Source: JBELMB01 sp042088665 (lineage in GTDB: Bacteria; Pseudomonadota; Alphaproteobacteria; Rhodobacterales; Rhodobacteraceae). Taken from it: a stretch of DNA of 24,815 nt. The position numbers were made by a program, and so were the translations under genes. The stretch covers positions 1 to 24,815 of the forward strand of contig JBELMB010000065.1 in assembly GCA_042088665.1 (NCBI GenBank), written 5' to 3'. Positions 15,305 through 23,462 of the stretch are shown one piece after another (positions within the stretch are counted from its first letter, which is position 1; each line of letters opens with the position of its first letter). The notes beneath the pieces were generated by a model that saw nothing but the letters and a program-made list of their open reading frames with translations, had not been told where the DNA came from and made no database searches.

Positions 15305-16333
15305 ATGCGCATCGCTGCCGATTTGGCACAGGCCGTTGGGCAAACGCCCCTGATCCGTCTCCGCAAGGCCTCGGAGCTCACGGGGTGCGAGATCCTCGGC
15401 AAGGCGGAATTCATGAACCCGGGCCAGTCGGTCAAGGACCGCGCGGCCCTGTTCATCATCCGCGATGCAGTGGCAAAGGGGCTGTTGCAACCCGGCGGCA
15501 CCATCGTCGAAGGCACGGCGGGCAACACCGGGATCGGCCTCGCGCTGGTGGGGGCCTCGATGGGGTTCAAGACCGTCATCGTGATGCCGGAGACGCAGAG
15601 CCAGGAAAAGAAGGACATGTTGCGCCTCGCGGGCGTGGAATTGGTTCTTGTCCCGGCAGCACCCTACAAGAACCCCAACAACTACGTGCGCTACTCGGGG
15701 CGTCTTGCGGCGGAACTGGCCAAGACGGAACCAAACGGTGCGATCTGGGCCAACCAGTTCGACAACACCGCCAACCGGCAGGCCCATATCGAAACCACCG
15801 GCCCGGAAATCTGGGAGCAGACGGGCGGCGGGGTGGATGGTTTCATCTGCGCGGTCGGCTCCGGAGGCACGCTTGCCGGGGTGGCGACAGCGCTGCAGCC
15901 CAAGGGTGTCAAGATCGGCCTCGCCGATCCCGAAGGCGCAGGTATGTTCAAGATCTACACCGGCGAGGACAATCCCGGCAGCTCGATCACCGAAGGGATC
16001 GGGCAGGGCCGCGTGACGGCCAATCTCGAAGGGTTTCAACCGGATTTCGCCTATCGCATCGCGGACGCGGATGCGCTGCATGTGGTCTATGACCTGATGA
16101 CCGAAGAGGGGCTGTGCATGGGCGGCTCCACCGGGGTGAACGTCAGTGGCGCGATGCGCCTCGCCCGAGAGCTTGGTCCGGGGCACACCATCGTGACCAT
16201 CCTGTGTGACTTTGGCACGCGCTACCAGTCAAAGATCTTCAACCCGGATTTCCTTCAGGCGAAGGGGCTTCCGACGCCGCCGTGGCTGACACGCGCACCG
16301 GCCAGCATTCCGGGCGTGTTCGAAGAGCAGTGA
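15305..16333 (+). CDS. cysK: Cysteine synthase A (O-acetylserine sulfhydrylase)
   Basis: This 342-residue PLP enzyme makes L-cysteine from O-acetylserine and sulfide. Features are GQTPLIRL (12-19), the Schiff-base Lys44 in NPGQSVKDRAA, the phosphate/substrate loop GTAGNTGIG (about 77-85), the glycine-rich GSGGTLAG near residue 196, and GGSTGVN near 276. AAAGGA about eight bases upstream supports ATG 15305. It lies 55 bp after trgB, and in Rhodobacter cysK is the gene next to trgAB and contributes to tellurite resistance, probably through thiol supply. A strong intrinsic terminator follows the stop. It is slightly longer than E. coli CysK, which is usual in this lineage; a cystathionine beta-synthase-like role is less likely. 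Confidence 0.9.
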   Translation: MRIAADLAQAVGQTPLIRLRKASELTGCEILGKAEFMNPGQSVKDRAALFIIRDAVAKGLLQPGGTIVEGTAGNTGIGLALVGASMGFKTVIVMPETQSQEKKDMLRLAGVELVLVPAAPYKNPNNYVRYSGRLAAELAKTEPNGAIWANQFDNTANRQAHIETTGPEIWEQTGGGVDGFICAVGSGGTLAGVATALQPKGVKIGLADPEGAGMFKIYTGEDNPGSSITEGIGQGRVTANLEGFQPDFAYRIADADALHVVYDLMTEEGLCMGGSTGVNVSGAMRLARELGPGHTIVTILCDFGTRYQSKIFNPDFLQAKGLPTPPWLTRAPASIPGVFEEQ

Positions 16334-16342
16334 TTGCCGCGG

Positions 16343-16380
16343 CGCGCATCGGGTCCGACAGATGACCTGATGCGCGTTTT
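16343..16380 (+). terminator. Intrinsic terminator of the cfa-trgAB-cysK block
   Basis: CGCGCATCGGGTC (16343-16355) pairs with GACCTGATGCGCG (16364-16376) with one G-T wobble over an eight-base loop, followed directly by TTTT (16377-16380). It lies nine bases after the cysK stop, which is classic placement. It also argues that the channel gene downstream starts at 16451, not inside this hairpin. Confidence 0.78.
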
Positions 16381-16450
16381 GACCCGGGATGCGACAGCGA
16401 CGCGGGCCTCGCGCGCCACAAGGCGACCCGCGCACAACAAGGAGAACGAC

Positions 16451-18898
16451 ATGCCAATGGTGCGCAACAGGACCAGAAGGGGCGGGACAATGGCCGCGAT
16501 GCTGGTGCTGGCGGTCGCTTTGCTGCTGTCACCGCTTCTTGTGCAGGGGGCCGCAGCGCAGGAGGCGGCGCAACCTGACTATTCGGCATGGGATCTGCGC
16601 GCGCGTGCCGACGAGGCCCGTCTTGACCTCGGCTCTGCCAATATCCCGGAGCTTGAGCGCATTCGCGCCCGCATCGCGGATTGGCGTGCGCAATTCCTTG
16701 AGGCGCAGGGCACCAATGGCACCCGGATCGGCACGCTGCAGGCGCAGATCGAAGCTTTGGGGCCATTGCCCGCCGAAGGCGTGGAAGAGCCTGCCGAGAT
16801 CGCCTTTCGCCGCATCGAGTTGAACGCGCAGCTGGCGGACCTGCGCGCGCCGGTCCTGCAGGCCGAAGAGGCCTATACCCGGGCCGATGGCATGGTGCGC
16901 GAGATCGACGCGATCATCCGGGAGCGCCAGACCGACGCGCTGCTGGCACTTGGCCCGACACCCCTGAACCCGGCCAACTGGACCGGGGCTGTCGAGGATC
17001 TTGGCGGCTCGCTGCAAAGCGCCTGGCAGGACCTGGTCAAGAACGCCACGTCGCCGTTCTATCAGGCCGAACTGCGGCGCAACCTGCCGCTGATCCTCGT
17101 GTTGACGGCGCTTGGGGCGATGCTGATTGCTCGGGGGCGGCACTGGGCGCGGTCCGGCGTCGATCTGCTGCGCGGCGAGACGCGGCGCGGGCGCGGTGTG
17201 TTCCGCTTCCTGATCTCGCTCGGACAGATCGGTTTGCCCTATCTCGGGATTATCGCGCTGATCGAGGCCGCCACTGCCAGCACGCTGATGGATGCCCGTC
17301 TGAGTGTGCTTCTCGAAGATCTCAACATCTGGGCGGCGATCCTTCTTGGGGTCTATTGGCTGGCAGACCAAAGCTTTCACGAAAACGACGACATCGCCAC
17401 CGTTCCGCTGCCGCCAGAGGACCGGATCAAGGCAAAGCGGATCGCGCATCTGCTCGCCTGGACCATGGTGCTGAACCTCGGCATTTCTGCGCTGGGCAAG
17501 TTCGACGGCTACTCCACCGAAAGCCTTGCGGTGCTGGGCTTTCCGCTGGTCGTGATCAGCGGTTACGGGCTGTTGCGGTTTGCGCGGCTGCGGCTGGTCG
17601 CGTTGAAAGACGAAAGCATCGCCGAGGAGGAGGCCGACGCGGGTCAACTCCGTCGTCGCGTGGCCTTGCTGATGGCGCAGGCGGGTTTGGCCATCGGCGT
17701 GGTCGGCCCGGTGATGGCGGCCATCGGCTATCTGCGTGTTGGCGAGGCGCTGGTCTATCCCTTTGTCATGACCCTCGCGGTGTTGAGCACGGTGCTGGTG
17801 TTGCAGCGGTTTTTCAACGACCTGCACGCGCTGATCACAGGGACGCTGAAGACCGAAAGTGACGGGCTGATCCCGGTCCTGGCGAGTTTTGTCCTCAGCG
17901 CGGCCGCGCTGCCGGTGCTGGCCTTGATCTGGGGCGCGCGCACGGCGGATCTGACAGAGCTCTGGACTCGGTTCCGCGAGGGCTTTGTCCTTGGGGATGC
18001 GCGGATCTCTCCCACGGATTTCCTTGTGGTGATGGTGGTGTTCATCGCCGGCTACCTGCTGACGCGGATGTTCCAGGGCGCGCTGAAATCCTCCATCCTG
18101 CCCAAGACGCGGATGGATCAGGGGGCGCGCACGGCAATCGTGTCCGGGACCGGGTACGTGGGTCTCTTTATCGCGGCGATCGTCGCGATCACGGCGGGCG
18201 GTCTGGATCTGTCCTCGCTGGCCATCGTGGCCGGTGCGCTGTCCGTGGGCATCGGTTTTGGTCTGCAAACCATCGTTTCGAACTTTGTCTCCGGCATCAT
18301 CCTGCTGATCGAGCGCCCGATCTCCGAGGGCGACTGGATCGAGGTCAACGGCACGCATGGCATCGTCAAAGACATCTCGGTCCGCGCCACGCGGATCGAA
18401 ACCTTTGACCGTTTTGACATCATCGTGCCGAACGCGGACCTGATTTCGGGGACGGTGTCGAATTACACCCGCGGCAACAGTCTGGGCCGGATCATCGTGC
18501 CGGTGGGTGTGGCTTATGGCTCCGAGACGCGCAAGGTGGAGCGGATCCTGCTCAACATCGCCCGCGAGCATGACATGGTGCTGATGAACCCGGCGCCCTA
18601 TGTTTTCTTTGCGGGCTTTGGCGCGGATTCGCTGGACTTCGAGATCCGCGCGATCCTGCGCGATGTGAATCAGGGGCTGGGCGTGCGCACCGAGATGCGC
18701 CACCAGATCGTGGAACGGTTTGCGGCGGAGGGGATTGAAATGCCCTTTGCGCAGCGCGATGTCTGGATCCGCAATCCAGAAGCGCTGACCGGCGCCGCGC
18801 CTGCGCAGAACGCCGTGGCAGGCGGCGCGCCGCAAGCGCATGGCCCGCGGTCGCAGACCGGGGCGGCGGGACGTGAGGATGGGGAGGACATCACATGA
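16451..18898 (+). CDS. DUF3772 / MscS-type mechanosensitive ion channel
   Basis: This 815-residue envelope protein starts at ATG 16451 with AAGGAG six bases upstream. A signal peptide (about 1-36, ending QGAAAQ) leads to a periplasmic DUF3772-like helical region (about 40-200). About nine or ten membrane spans follow, then the MscS pore and beta domain (about 560-760). The MscS hallmark is clear: LSSLAIVAGALSVGIGFGLQ, SNFVSGIILLIERPI, then GDWIEVNG. The C-terminal 50 residues are Ala/Gly-rich and probably disordered. It resembles MscK/KefA-like multi-span channels that release solutes on hypo-osmotic shock. The stop overlaps the alaX start (ATGA). The gene follows the cysK terminator, so it is a separate unit. 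Confidence 0.88.
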   Translation: MPMVRNRTRRGGTMAAMLVLAVALLLSPLLVQGAAAQEAAQPDYSAWDLRARADEARLDLGSANIPELERIRARIADWRAQFLEAQGTNGTRIGTLQAQIEALGPLPAEGVEEPAEIAFRRIELNAQLADLRAPVLQAEEAYTRADGMVREIDAIIRERQTDALLALGPTPLNPANWTGAVEDLGGSLQSAWQDLVKNATSPFYQAELRRNLPLILVLTALGAMLIARGRHWARSGVDLLRGETRRGRGVFRFLISLGQIGLPYLGIIALIEAATASTLMDARLSVLLEDLNIWAAILLGVYWLADQSFHENDDIATVPLPPEDRIKAKRIAHLLAWTMVLNLGISALGKFDGYSTESLAVLGFPLVVISGYGLLRFARLRLVALKDESIAEEEADAGQLRRRVALLMAQAGLAIGVVGPVMAAIGYLRVGEALVYPFVMTLAVLSTVLVLQRFFNDLHALITGTLKTESDGLIPVLASFVLSAAALPVLALIWGARTADLTELWTRFREGFVLGDARISPTDFLVVMVVFIAGYLLTRMFQGALKSSILPKTRMDQGARTAIVSGTGYVGLFIAAIVAITAGGLDLSSLAIVAGALSVGIGFGLQTIVSNFVSGIILLIERPISEGDWIEVNGTHGIVKDISVRATRIETFDRFDIIVPNADLISGTVSNYTRGNSLGRIIVPVGVAYGSETRKVERILLNIAREHDMVLMNPAPYVFFAGFGADSLDFEIRAILRDVNQGLGVRTEMRHQIVERFAAEGIEMPFAQRDVWIRNPEALTGAAPAQNAVAGGAPQAHGPRSQTGAAGREDGEDIT

Positions 18899-19611
18899 GC
18901 ACGATTTTGTACCGCGAGGATCCCTACCGCCGCGAGGTGCCTGGCGTCGTGGTGGGCCACACGCCCGAGGGCGGCGTGGTCGTGGAACCTGCGCTGTTTT
19001 ATCCCAAAGGCGGCGGTCAGCCCGGGGACAACGGCTGGCTGGAATGGGACGGCCAGCGGATGGCCATCGCAACCGCCGTCAAGGGCGACACTGACCTCAG
19101 CGTTCTGGTTCCCGCAGAGCCGGTCGCCCTGCCGCCAGTCGGCGCGCATGTGGTTCAGGTGCTGGATTGGGAGCGGCGTCACAAATACATGCGCATGCAC
19201 ACGGCGCTGCACCTGCTGAGCGTGGTCGTTCCTTTGCCGGTGACTGGCGGTCAGATCGGGGCGGGGACCGGGCGGTTGGATTTCCTGATGCCGGAGCCTC
19301 CCAGCAACCGCGACGCGCTCGAAGAGGCGTTGAACACATTGGTTGACCGGGATCTCGAAGTCACGGAAGGCTGGGTCAGCGAAGAGGAACTCGACAGCCG
19401 CCCGGAACTGGTCAAGACCATGTCCGTGAAGCCCCCGCGCGGCGCCGGGCAGATCCGCCTCGTGCGCATCGGGACCGGGACAGAGCAAGTGGATCTGCAA
19501 CCCTGCGGCGGCACCCATGTGGCGCGCACCGGCGAGATCGGCGCGCTGAAGCTGGGCAAGATCGAGAACAAGGGCAAGCAGAACCGCCGGGTGGGCCTCT
19601 CACTGGTCTAG
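18895..19611 (+). CDS. AlaX-type alanyl-tRNA editing protein
   Basis: This 238-residue free-standing editing domain hydrolyses Ser-tRNA(Ala) or Gly-tRNA(Ala) made in error by alanyl-tRNA synthetase. The zinc site is complete: HTALH (His102, His106) and CGGTH (Cys204, His208). The Gly-rich PKGGGQPGD (37-45) is typical of the family's N-terminal domain, and no aminoacylation or C-Ala domain is present, which fits AlaX-II. The ATG overlaps the channel gene stop by four bases, suggesting coupled translation although no functional link is obvious. It ends before a 407-bp gene-free stretch and converges on the fur gene. Confidence 0.9.
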   Translation: MSTILYREDPYRREVPGVVVGHTPEGGVVVEPALFYPKGGGQPGDNGWLEWDGQRMAIATAVKGDTDLSVLVPAEPVALPPVGAHVVQVLDWERRHKYMRMHTALHLLSVVVPLPVTGGQIGAGTGRLDFLMPEPPSNRDALEEALNTLVDRDLEVTEGWVSEEELDSRPELVKTMSVKPPRGAGQIRLVRIGTGTEQVDLQPCGGTHVARTGEIGALKLGKIENKGKQNRRVGLSLV

Positions 19612-20018
19612 CCGGTTCACGCTGACAGCGGCTCGGCCGAACGCGTGGTGAGGAAATGCTGGTGTCTGCCGCGACGATGAAATCCGCAGCTTGGCGTGAT
19701 CTTCTTTTGGGCGCGGCATTCTTTGACGTTTGTCAGCGACTGCGCAGCAAAACAGGCGCGTCGTGCGCCGTCCCCTGCGCCTTGGGCGTTCCCCATGCGC
19801 CTTGGGCGTTCGGAGCGATCCACGGCAGGACCCACGGGGCCCCCAAGGGATCCTGCGCCAGTTGTCTTCTCGGATAACCATCCAAAGACCGTCCCGCCTG
19901 GGTCTGTTGCAAGCCGCCCTCCGCAGGGGACACCCCGTCAGACCAGATGGCCAAGGGTCCGGGACCATGCAACGATACCCAAACGGAATAGGCGGCCAGG
20001 CCGGCCAGACCGGTCCGT
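19612..20018. other. Gene-free stretch between convergent alaX and fur, with a 20-bp tandem duplication
   Basis: No convincing coding frame is seen in these 407 bases on either strand; the frames that are open lack recognisable domains and give Arg/Pro-rich translations. Two adjacent 20-bp units (19772-19791 and 19792-19811, sharing TGCGCCTTGGGCGTTC) differ at one base. Next to them GCAGGACCC (from about 19825) can fold with GGGATCCTGC (ending about 19856) with one bulged base. A small RNA, a terminator region or a decayed gene are possible; none is proven. Confidence 0.5.
19772..19811. repeat. Direct tandem repeat, two 20-bp units
   Basis: Units at 19772-19791 and 19792-19811 match at 19 of 20 bases (the fourth base is C versus A). 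The shared core is TGCGCCTTGGGCGTTC. Only two copies are present, without spacers, so this is not a CRISPR array. Confidence 0.85.
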
Positions 20019-20447
20019 CTATCCCTTTGATTTCGCGACTTTGTTGAGGGGGACGCCGTAAAGCTCCAGCCGGTGCCCCATCAGCTTGTAACCCAGCTTT
20101 TCGGCGATCTTTTCCTGCAGGGCCTCGATCTCCGGGTCCAGAAATTCGATCACCTTGCCGGAGTTCATGTCGATGAGGTGGTCGTGGTGCTCTCTGTCCG
20201 CATCTTCGTAGCGCGCGCGCCCGTCGCCGAAATCCACCCGTTCAAGGATACCGGCCTCTTCAAAAAGCTTCACCGTCCGATAGACCGTTGCGATCGAGAT
20301 ATGCGGATCGCGCGCCGAGGCGCGGGCGTATAGCTCTTCGACATCGGGATGATCCTGCGAGGACTCCAGCACATCCGCAATCGTGCGGCGCTGGTCCGTC
20401 ATGCGCAGGCCTTTCGCGGTGCAGCGCGAGGTGATCGTGTCGGTCAT
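20019..20447 (-). CDS. fur: Fur family transcriptional regulator (alphaproteobacterial Fur/Mur type)
   Basis: This 142-residue repressor has an N-terminal winged-helix domain (GLRMTDQRRTIADVL, then the recognition helix SIATVYRTVKLFEEAGI, 51-67). The C-terminal dimerisation domain carries the metal site HHDHLID (87-93) with partner ligands His33 and Glu81. Only one Cys is present, so the structural CxxC zinc site of E. coli Fur is missing, as in alphaproteobacterial Mur/Fur, which often senses manganese. It is not the Irr subtype by its sequence. The start at ATG 20447 was chosen because the upstream extension is non-family; ATG 20402 inside the domain is too late. It is divergent from the EamA transporter. 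The symbol could equally be mur. Confidence 0.87.
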   Translation of the reverse strand: MTDTITSRCTAKGLRMTDQRRTIADVLESSQDHPDVEELYARASARDPHISIATVYRTVKLFEEAGILERVDFGDGRARYEDADREHHDHLIDMNSGKVIEFLDPEIEALQEKIAEKLGYKLMGHRLELYGVPLNKVAKSKG

Positions 20448-20579
20448 GGTGCGGCCTGATGATCGAGAGCGTGGACCCCGTTGTATGCAATCGCGCGGCC
20501 AAGGCCAAGGGGCGGGGTTGTCTTTGCAGTCCGGTTTGGGGGGCATTGACCTTTGTCACGGCGAGGTGTCCAAGGTTGC

Positions 20580-21467
20580 ATGGACCGAAAAAGCAAGATG
20601 GACATGGCCGGGGCCACGGGGATGGTGATTTTCTCCGGGATCCTGGCCTTCAATCAGGTGGTGATCAAGGTCACAAACCTTGGCTTTGGCCCGGTCTTCG
20701 GGGCCGGATTGCGCTCTGCGCTGGCGCTCTGTGTGCTGGGGATCTGGCTCTTGGCAACCGGGCGTCGACTGGGCGATCTGCGCGGGACACTGGGGTCTGG
20801 TGTGTTGCTGGGATCGCTGTTTGCGACGGAATTCATCCTGCTGTTCCTCGCGCTGGACATGACGAGCGTGTCCCGGGCGTCGGTCGTGTTCTATTCCATG
20901 CCGGTCTGGCTCGCCATCGTGGCGCATGTCATGCTGCCGGGCGAACGGTTGAACGGCAGTCGCATCATTGGTCTGGCGCTGGCGATGATCGGTGTCGCAT
21001 GGGCGCTGGCCGATCCGCAAAGCCGCACAGGCGGCCAGTTCATCGGAGACGTGCTTGCCGTGCTTGCGGCCTGGTGCTGGGCAGGGATTGCGCTGACCGT
21101 GCGGCTGACCGGGGTGACGCGCTTGCCCGCCGAAGGCCAGTTGTTCTGGCAACTCGCGGTCTCTGCCGTGATCATGTGCGCGGTTTCACCGCTGTTCGGG
21201 CCGCTCTTGCGCGATCCGGAGGCGCTGCACTGGCTGGCGATGGGCTATGGCGTCATCGTCGCGAGCCTCGGTTTCATGTTCTGGCTGCGGCTGATGGCGA
21301 TCTATCCGGCCTCTGACATCGCGGCCTTCAGCTTCTTGTCGCCGGTGCTTGCCGTTGGCTTTGGCTGGTTGTTGCTGGATGAGCCGGTGGGCCCGCAGTT
21401 CCTGCTGGCGCTGGCGTTGGTCTGTCTTGGCGTTGTCCTGATCAACCGCCGCCCAAAGAGCGCCTAG
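20580..21467 (+). CDS. EamA/DMT-superfamily transporter
   Basis: This 295-residue inner-membrane protein has about ten hydrophobic spans in two EamA repeats, the first around residues 8-130 (with the family-like ATEFILLFLALDMTSVSRASVV) and the second around 155-285 (ending FLLALALVCLGVVLINRR). The family exports or imports metabolites such as amino acids or nucleotides; the substrate cannot be told from sequence. The start at ATG 20580 has AAGG a few bases before it; a TTG at 20553 and ATGs at 20595 and 20601 are alternatives. It shares a 132-bp divergent region with fur, so Fur/Mur might influence it, but I found no clear box. It converges on selO. Confidence 0.85.
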   Translation: MDRKSKMDMAGATGMVIFSGILAFNQVVIKVTNLGFGPVFGAGLRSALALCVLGIWLLATGRRLGDLRGTLGSGVLLGSLFATEFILLFLALDMTSVSRASVVFYSMPVWLAIVAHVMLPGERLNGSRIIGLALAMIGVAWALADPQSRTGGQFIGDVLAVLAAWCWAGIALTVRLTGVTRLPAEGQLFWQLAVSAVIMCAVSPLFGPLLRDPEALHWLAMGYGVIVASLGFMFWLRLMAIYPASDIAAFSFLSPVLAVGFGWLLLDEPVGPQFLLALALVCLGVVLINRRPKSA

Positions 21468-21471
21468 ACCG

Positions 21472-21492
21472 GTCCCGAAAAGGGTTTGGGAC
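21472..21492. terminator. Possible bidirectional hairpin between EamA gene and selO
   Basis: GTCCC (21472-21476), a bulged G, and AAA (21478-21480) pair with TTTGGGAC (21485-21492) around the loop AGGG. It begins five bases after the EamA stop and ends 15 bases before the end of the opposing selO gene. No long T run follows on either strand, so it is a modest candidate. Confidence 0.4.
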
Positions 21493-21506
21493 ATTCTGGC
21501 GGCTTG

Positions 21507-22928
21507 TCAGGTGCCGCAGAAGGTTGCCTTTACCCGCTGCTGGTCGGATGGCGGCGCCGTCAGCCAGTCTGCATCGCCGTCCGTGTCGTAGGGCCGGGCA
21601 AGTGCGGCATGCAAGCGGTGAAAGGGGGCATCATCGCCGACCACGGCTGCGGCAATGGCCTCTTCGATGCGATGGTTGCGCGGGATCACGATCGGGTTGG
21701 CCCGGGCCATCACGGCCTCCGGGGTATCTTCGCCTTCCAGCCGGGCCTGCCAGCGTGCATGCCAGCTTTCGTATCCCGCACGGTCGGCGATCTCGTCTTT
21801 GGCGCTGCCGTGGCGCAAGGCCGCGAAACTGTTTGTGAAATCAGAGCCCCCCGCCTGCATCAGGTCCAGCAGGTCCTTCAGCAGCACAGCGTCCTCGGGT
21901 TTGGGCGCTGCGATGCCGATTTTGGCGGCAAACCGATCCAGCCAGAGCCCGCGGATCAGGTCCGGCATGCCCTCGATGGCGCTTTGATAGGCGGGCAGGG
22001 CTTGCTCCGGGTCGTCTTCCAGCGCCAGAAGCGCATTGGCGAGTTGCGCCATGTTCCAGACGATGATGTCGGTCTGGGCCGAATAGGCGTAGCGGCCAAA
22101 TCGGTCGATGGAGCTGAAGACCATGTTCGCGTCGAAATGGTCCAGAAAGGCGCAGGGGCCGTAGTCGATGGTCTCTCCCGACAGGGTGCAATTGTCGGTG
22201 TTCATCACCCCATGCACAAAGCCGATGGACAGCCAGCGGGTCACAAGGTCGGCCTGCTTGGCAATCGTTGCGTGCAAAAGGCCCAGTGGGCCAGAGGCCT
22301 CTGGCGCGTGGCGTGCGATGGTATAGTCCAGAAGCTGTTGCAGATGGGCATATTCGCGGCGCGCGGCAAAGATCTGGAAGGTGCCGACCCGGATGTGGCT
22401 TTGCGCGACGCGGGTCAGGACCGCACCGGGCAGGGGCGCCTCGCGCACAACGGTCTCGCCGCTGCGCACCGCCGCCAGTGCGCGGGTGGTCGGCACGCCA
22501 AGGGCGGCCATGGCTTCTGACACGAGGTATTCGCGCAGCACGGGTCCCAACCATGCGCGACCGTCGCCCATCCGGGAGAAGGGCGTCGGGCCAGAGCCTT
22601 TGAGCTGTATGTCAAACCGTGTGCCTCTGTCGTCCACCACTTCGCCCAGCAACAGCGCACGGCCATCGCCCAACTGTGGGTTAAACTGGCCGAACTGGTG
22701 GCCTGCATAAAGCTGCGCCAGAGGGGATGCGCCCTCGGGCAGGGCGTTCCCGGAAAAGAGGCGGGCGAGTTCCGTCTCTTTGGCGTCACCCACGATGTTC
22801 AACTGCGCGGCCAGCGCGTGGTTGAAAGCGATCAGGCTGGGCGCGGCCACAGGGGTGGGCGCCAGAGCCGCAAAGAAGCCCTCCGGCAGGCGGGCAAACG
22901 AATTGTCGAAGGGCACATGCAGGGTCAT
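21507..22928 (-). CDS. selO: Protein adenylyltransferase SelO (YdiU/UPF0061 family)
   Basis: This 473-residue pseudokinase-fold enzyme transfers AMP to Ser, Thr or Tyr of target proteins and helps in oxidative-stress responses. Family blocks are intact: YAGHQFGQFNPQLGDGRA (74-91), QLKGSGPTPFSR with Lys110, GRAWLGPVLREYLVSEAM (123-140), and the catalytic GVMNTDN with Asp245 and Asn246 followed by IDYGP with Asp255. The C-terminus ends FCGT, placing the conserved redox Cys (Sec in animals) at residue 471. The ATG at 22928 has AGGGGA just upstream. The gene is monocistronic on the minus strand. Target proteins cannot be inferred. Confidence 0.93.
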   Translation of the reverse strand: MTLHVPFDNSFARLPEGFFAALAPTPVAAPSLIAFNHALAAQLNIVGDAKETELARLFSGNALPEGASPLAQLYAGHQFGQFNPQLGDGRALLLGEVVDDRGTRFDIQLKGSGPTPFSRMGDGRAWLGPVLREYLVSEAMAALGVPTTRALAAVRSGETVVREAPLPGAVLTRVAQSHIRVGTFQIFAARREYAHLQQLLDYTIARHAPEASGPLGLLHATIAKQADLVTRWLSIGFVHGVMNTDNCTLSGETIDYGPCAFLDHFDANMVFSSIDRFGRYAYSAQTDIIVWNMAQLANALLALEDDPEQALPAYQSAIEGMPDLIRGLWLDRFAAKIGIAAPKPEDAVLLKDLLDLMQAGGSDFTNSFAALRHGSAKDEIADRAGYESWHARWQARLEGEDTPEAVMARANPIVIPRNHRIEEAIAAAVVGDDAPFHRLHAALARPYDTDGDADWLTAPPSDQQRVKATFCGT

Positions 22929-22981
22929 GTCCCCTATGTAACCCGCTCGGGCGGGGACACCAGAGGCAAGACGGCCTGTAG

Positions 22982-22999
22982 CGCGGGGTTTACCCCGCG
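22982..22999 (-). terminator. Hairpin after the nucleoside hydrolase-GNAT unit
   Basis: CGCGGGG (22982-22988) and CCCCGCG (22993-22999) form a perfect 7-bp stem with a four-base loop, 16 bp past the GNAT stop on the minus strand and 53 bp before the selO start. It lacks a T run on the minus strand, so termination there may be partial and some read-through into selO is possible. Confidence 0.45.
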
Positions 23000-23015
23000 T
23001 TGGCAGCGCAATCCG

Positions 23016-23462
23016 TCACAGAGTGCGCGTCATGAATATGTATCGGTCCCGTGGGGCAAATCGCGCCCGCGCATAGAATCGTTGTGCCGCGCTGTCGTCG
23101 CGGTCGACTTCCAGATGCAGCGCCCGCACGTTGGTTTCGCGCAGTGCAAAGGCCAGAGCGTCCAGCGCTTCTTGCCCCATGCCGCGCCGCCGGACTGCGG
23201 GCCGCACGTAGAGTTCGTCGACGATGGCATCCAGCCCGCCGAATTCCACCGACCAGCCGAAACTCACCGCCACGTAGCCCACGGGGGCCCGTCGCGGCCC
23301 GACCAGCCAGATTGCGCCATGGGGGCTGCCGTCCAGCAGGGGCATGATGGCGCCGCTCTGGTGGTCCGCCGTGGTGTCAAAACCCATTTCCGCGTGAAAC
23401 CCGCTGACCATGGGAAGCAGTTTGGGCAGGTCCGGCGGCCCCGCGAGGTGCAGAGATTTCAT
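23016..23462 (-). CDS. GNAT family N-acetyltransferase
   Basis: This 148-residue protein has the GNAT fold: a beta-4 strand with VDELYVRPAVRRRGMGQEALDAL (about 83-104), in which RRRGMG is the acetyl-CoA pyrophosphate loop, then LHLEVDRDDSAAQRFYARARF (about 115-135), the usual closing motif with an Asp/Asn and Tyr. It transfers an acetyl group from acetyl-CoA to an amine; the acceptor is unknown. The ATG at 23462 overlaps the stop of the nucleoside hydrolase by four bases, which fixes the start and implies co-translation. A longer reading to 23561 only shadows the upstream gene. Confidence 0.88.
   Translation of the reverse strand: MKSLHLAGPPDLPKLLPMVSGFHAEMGFDTTADHQSGAIMPLLDGSPHGAIWLVGPRRAPVGYVAVSFGWSVEFGGLDAIVDELYVRPAVRRRGMGQEALDALAFALRETNVRALHLEVDRDDSAAQRFYARARFAPRDRYIFMTRTL

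Noticed and set aside
16334..16450. Upstream extension of the channel gene to 16334
   Set aside because: The extension contains the cysK terminator hairpin, and ATG 16451 has a perfect ribosome binding site followed by a signal peptide.
16529..19072. 847-codon minus-strand open frame opposite the channel gene
   Set aside because: The plus strand encodes a clear signal peptide, membrane spans and MscS domain; the antisense product is His/Arg/Gln-rich and matches nothing.
19772..19811. CRISPR-like repeats
   Set aside because: There are only two directly abutting units with no spacers and no cas genes.
19617..19968. Small minus-strand or plus-strand proteins in the alaX-fur gap
   Set aside because: Several frames are open at once, with Arg/Pro-rich translations and no convincing ribosome binding sites.
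20448..20579. Fur or manganese-responsive box in the fur promoter
   Set aside because: Only an isolated TGCAAT-like half site near 20485-20500 was seen; no dyad.
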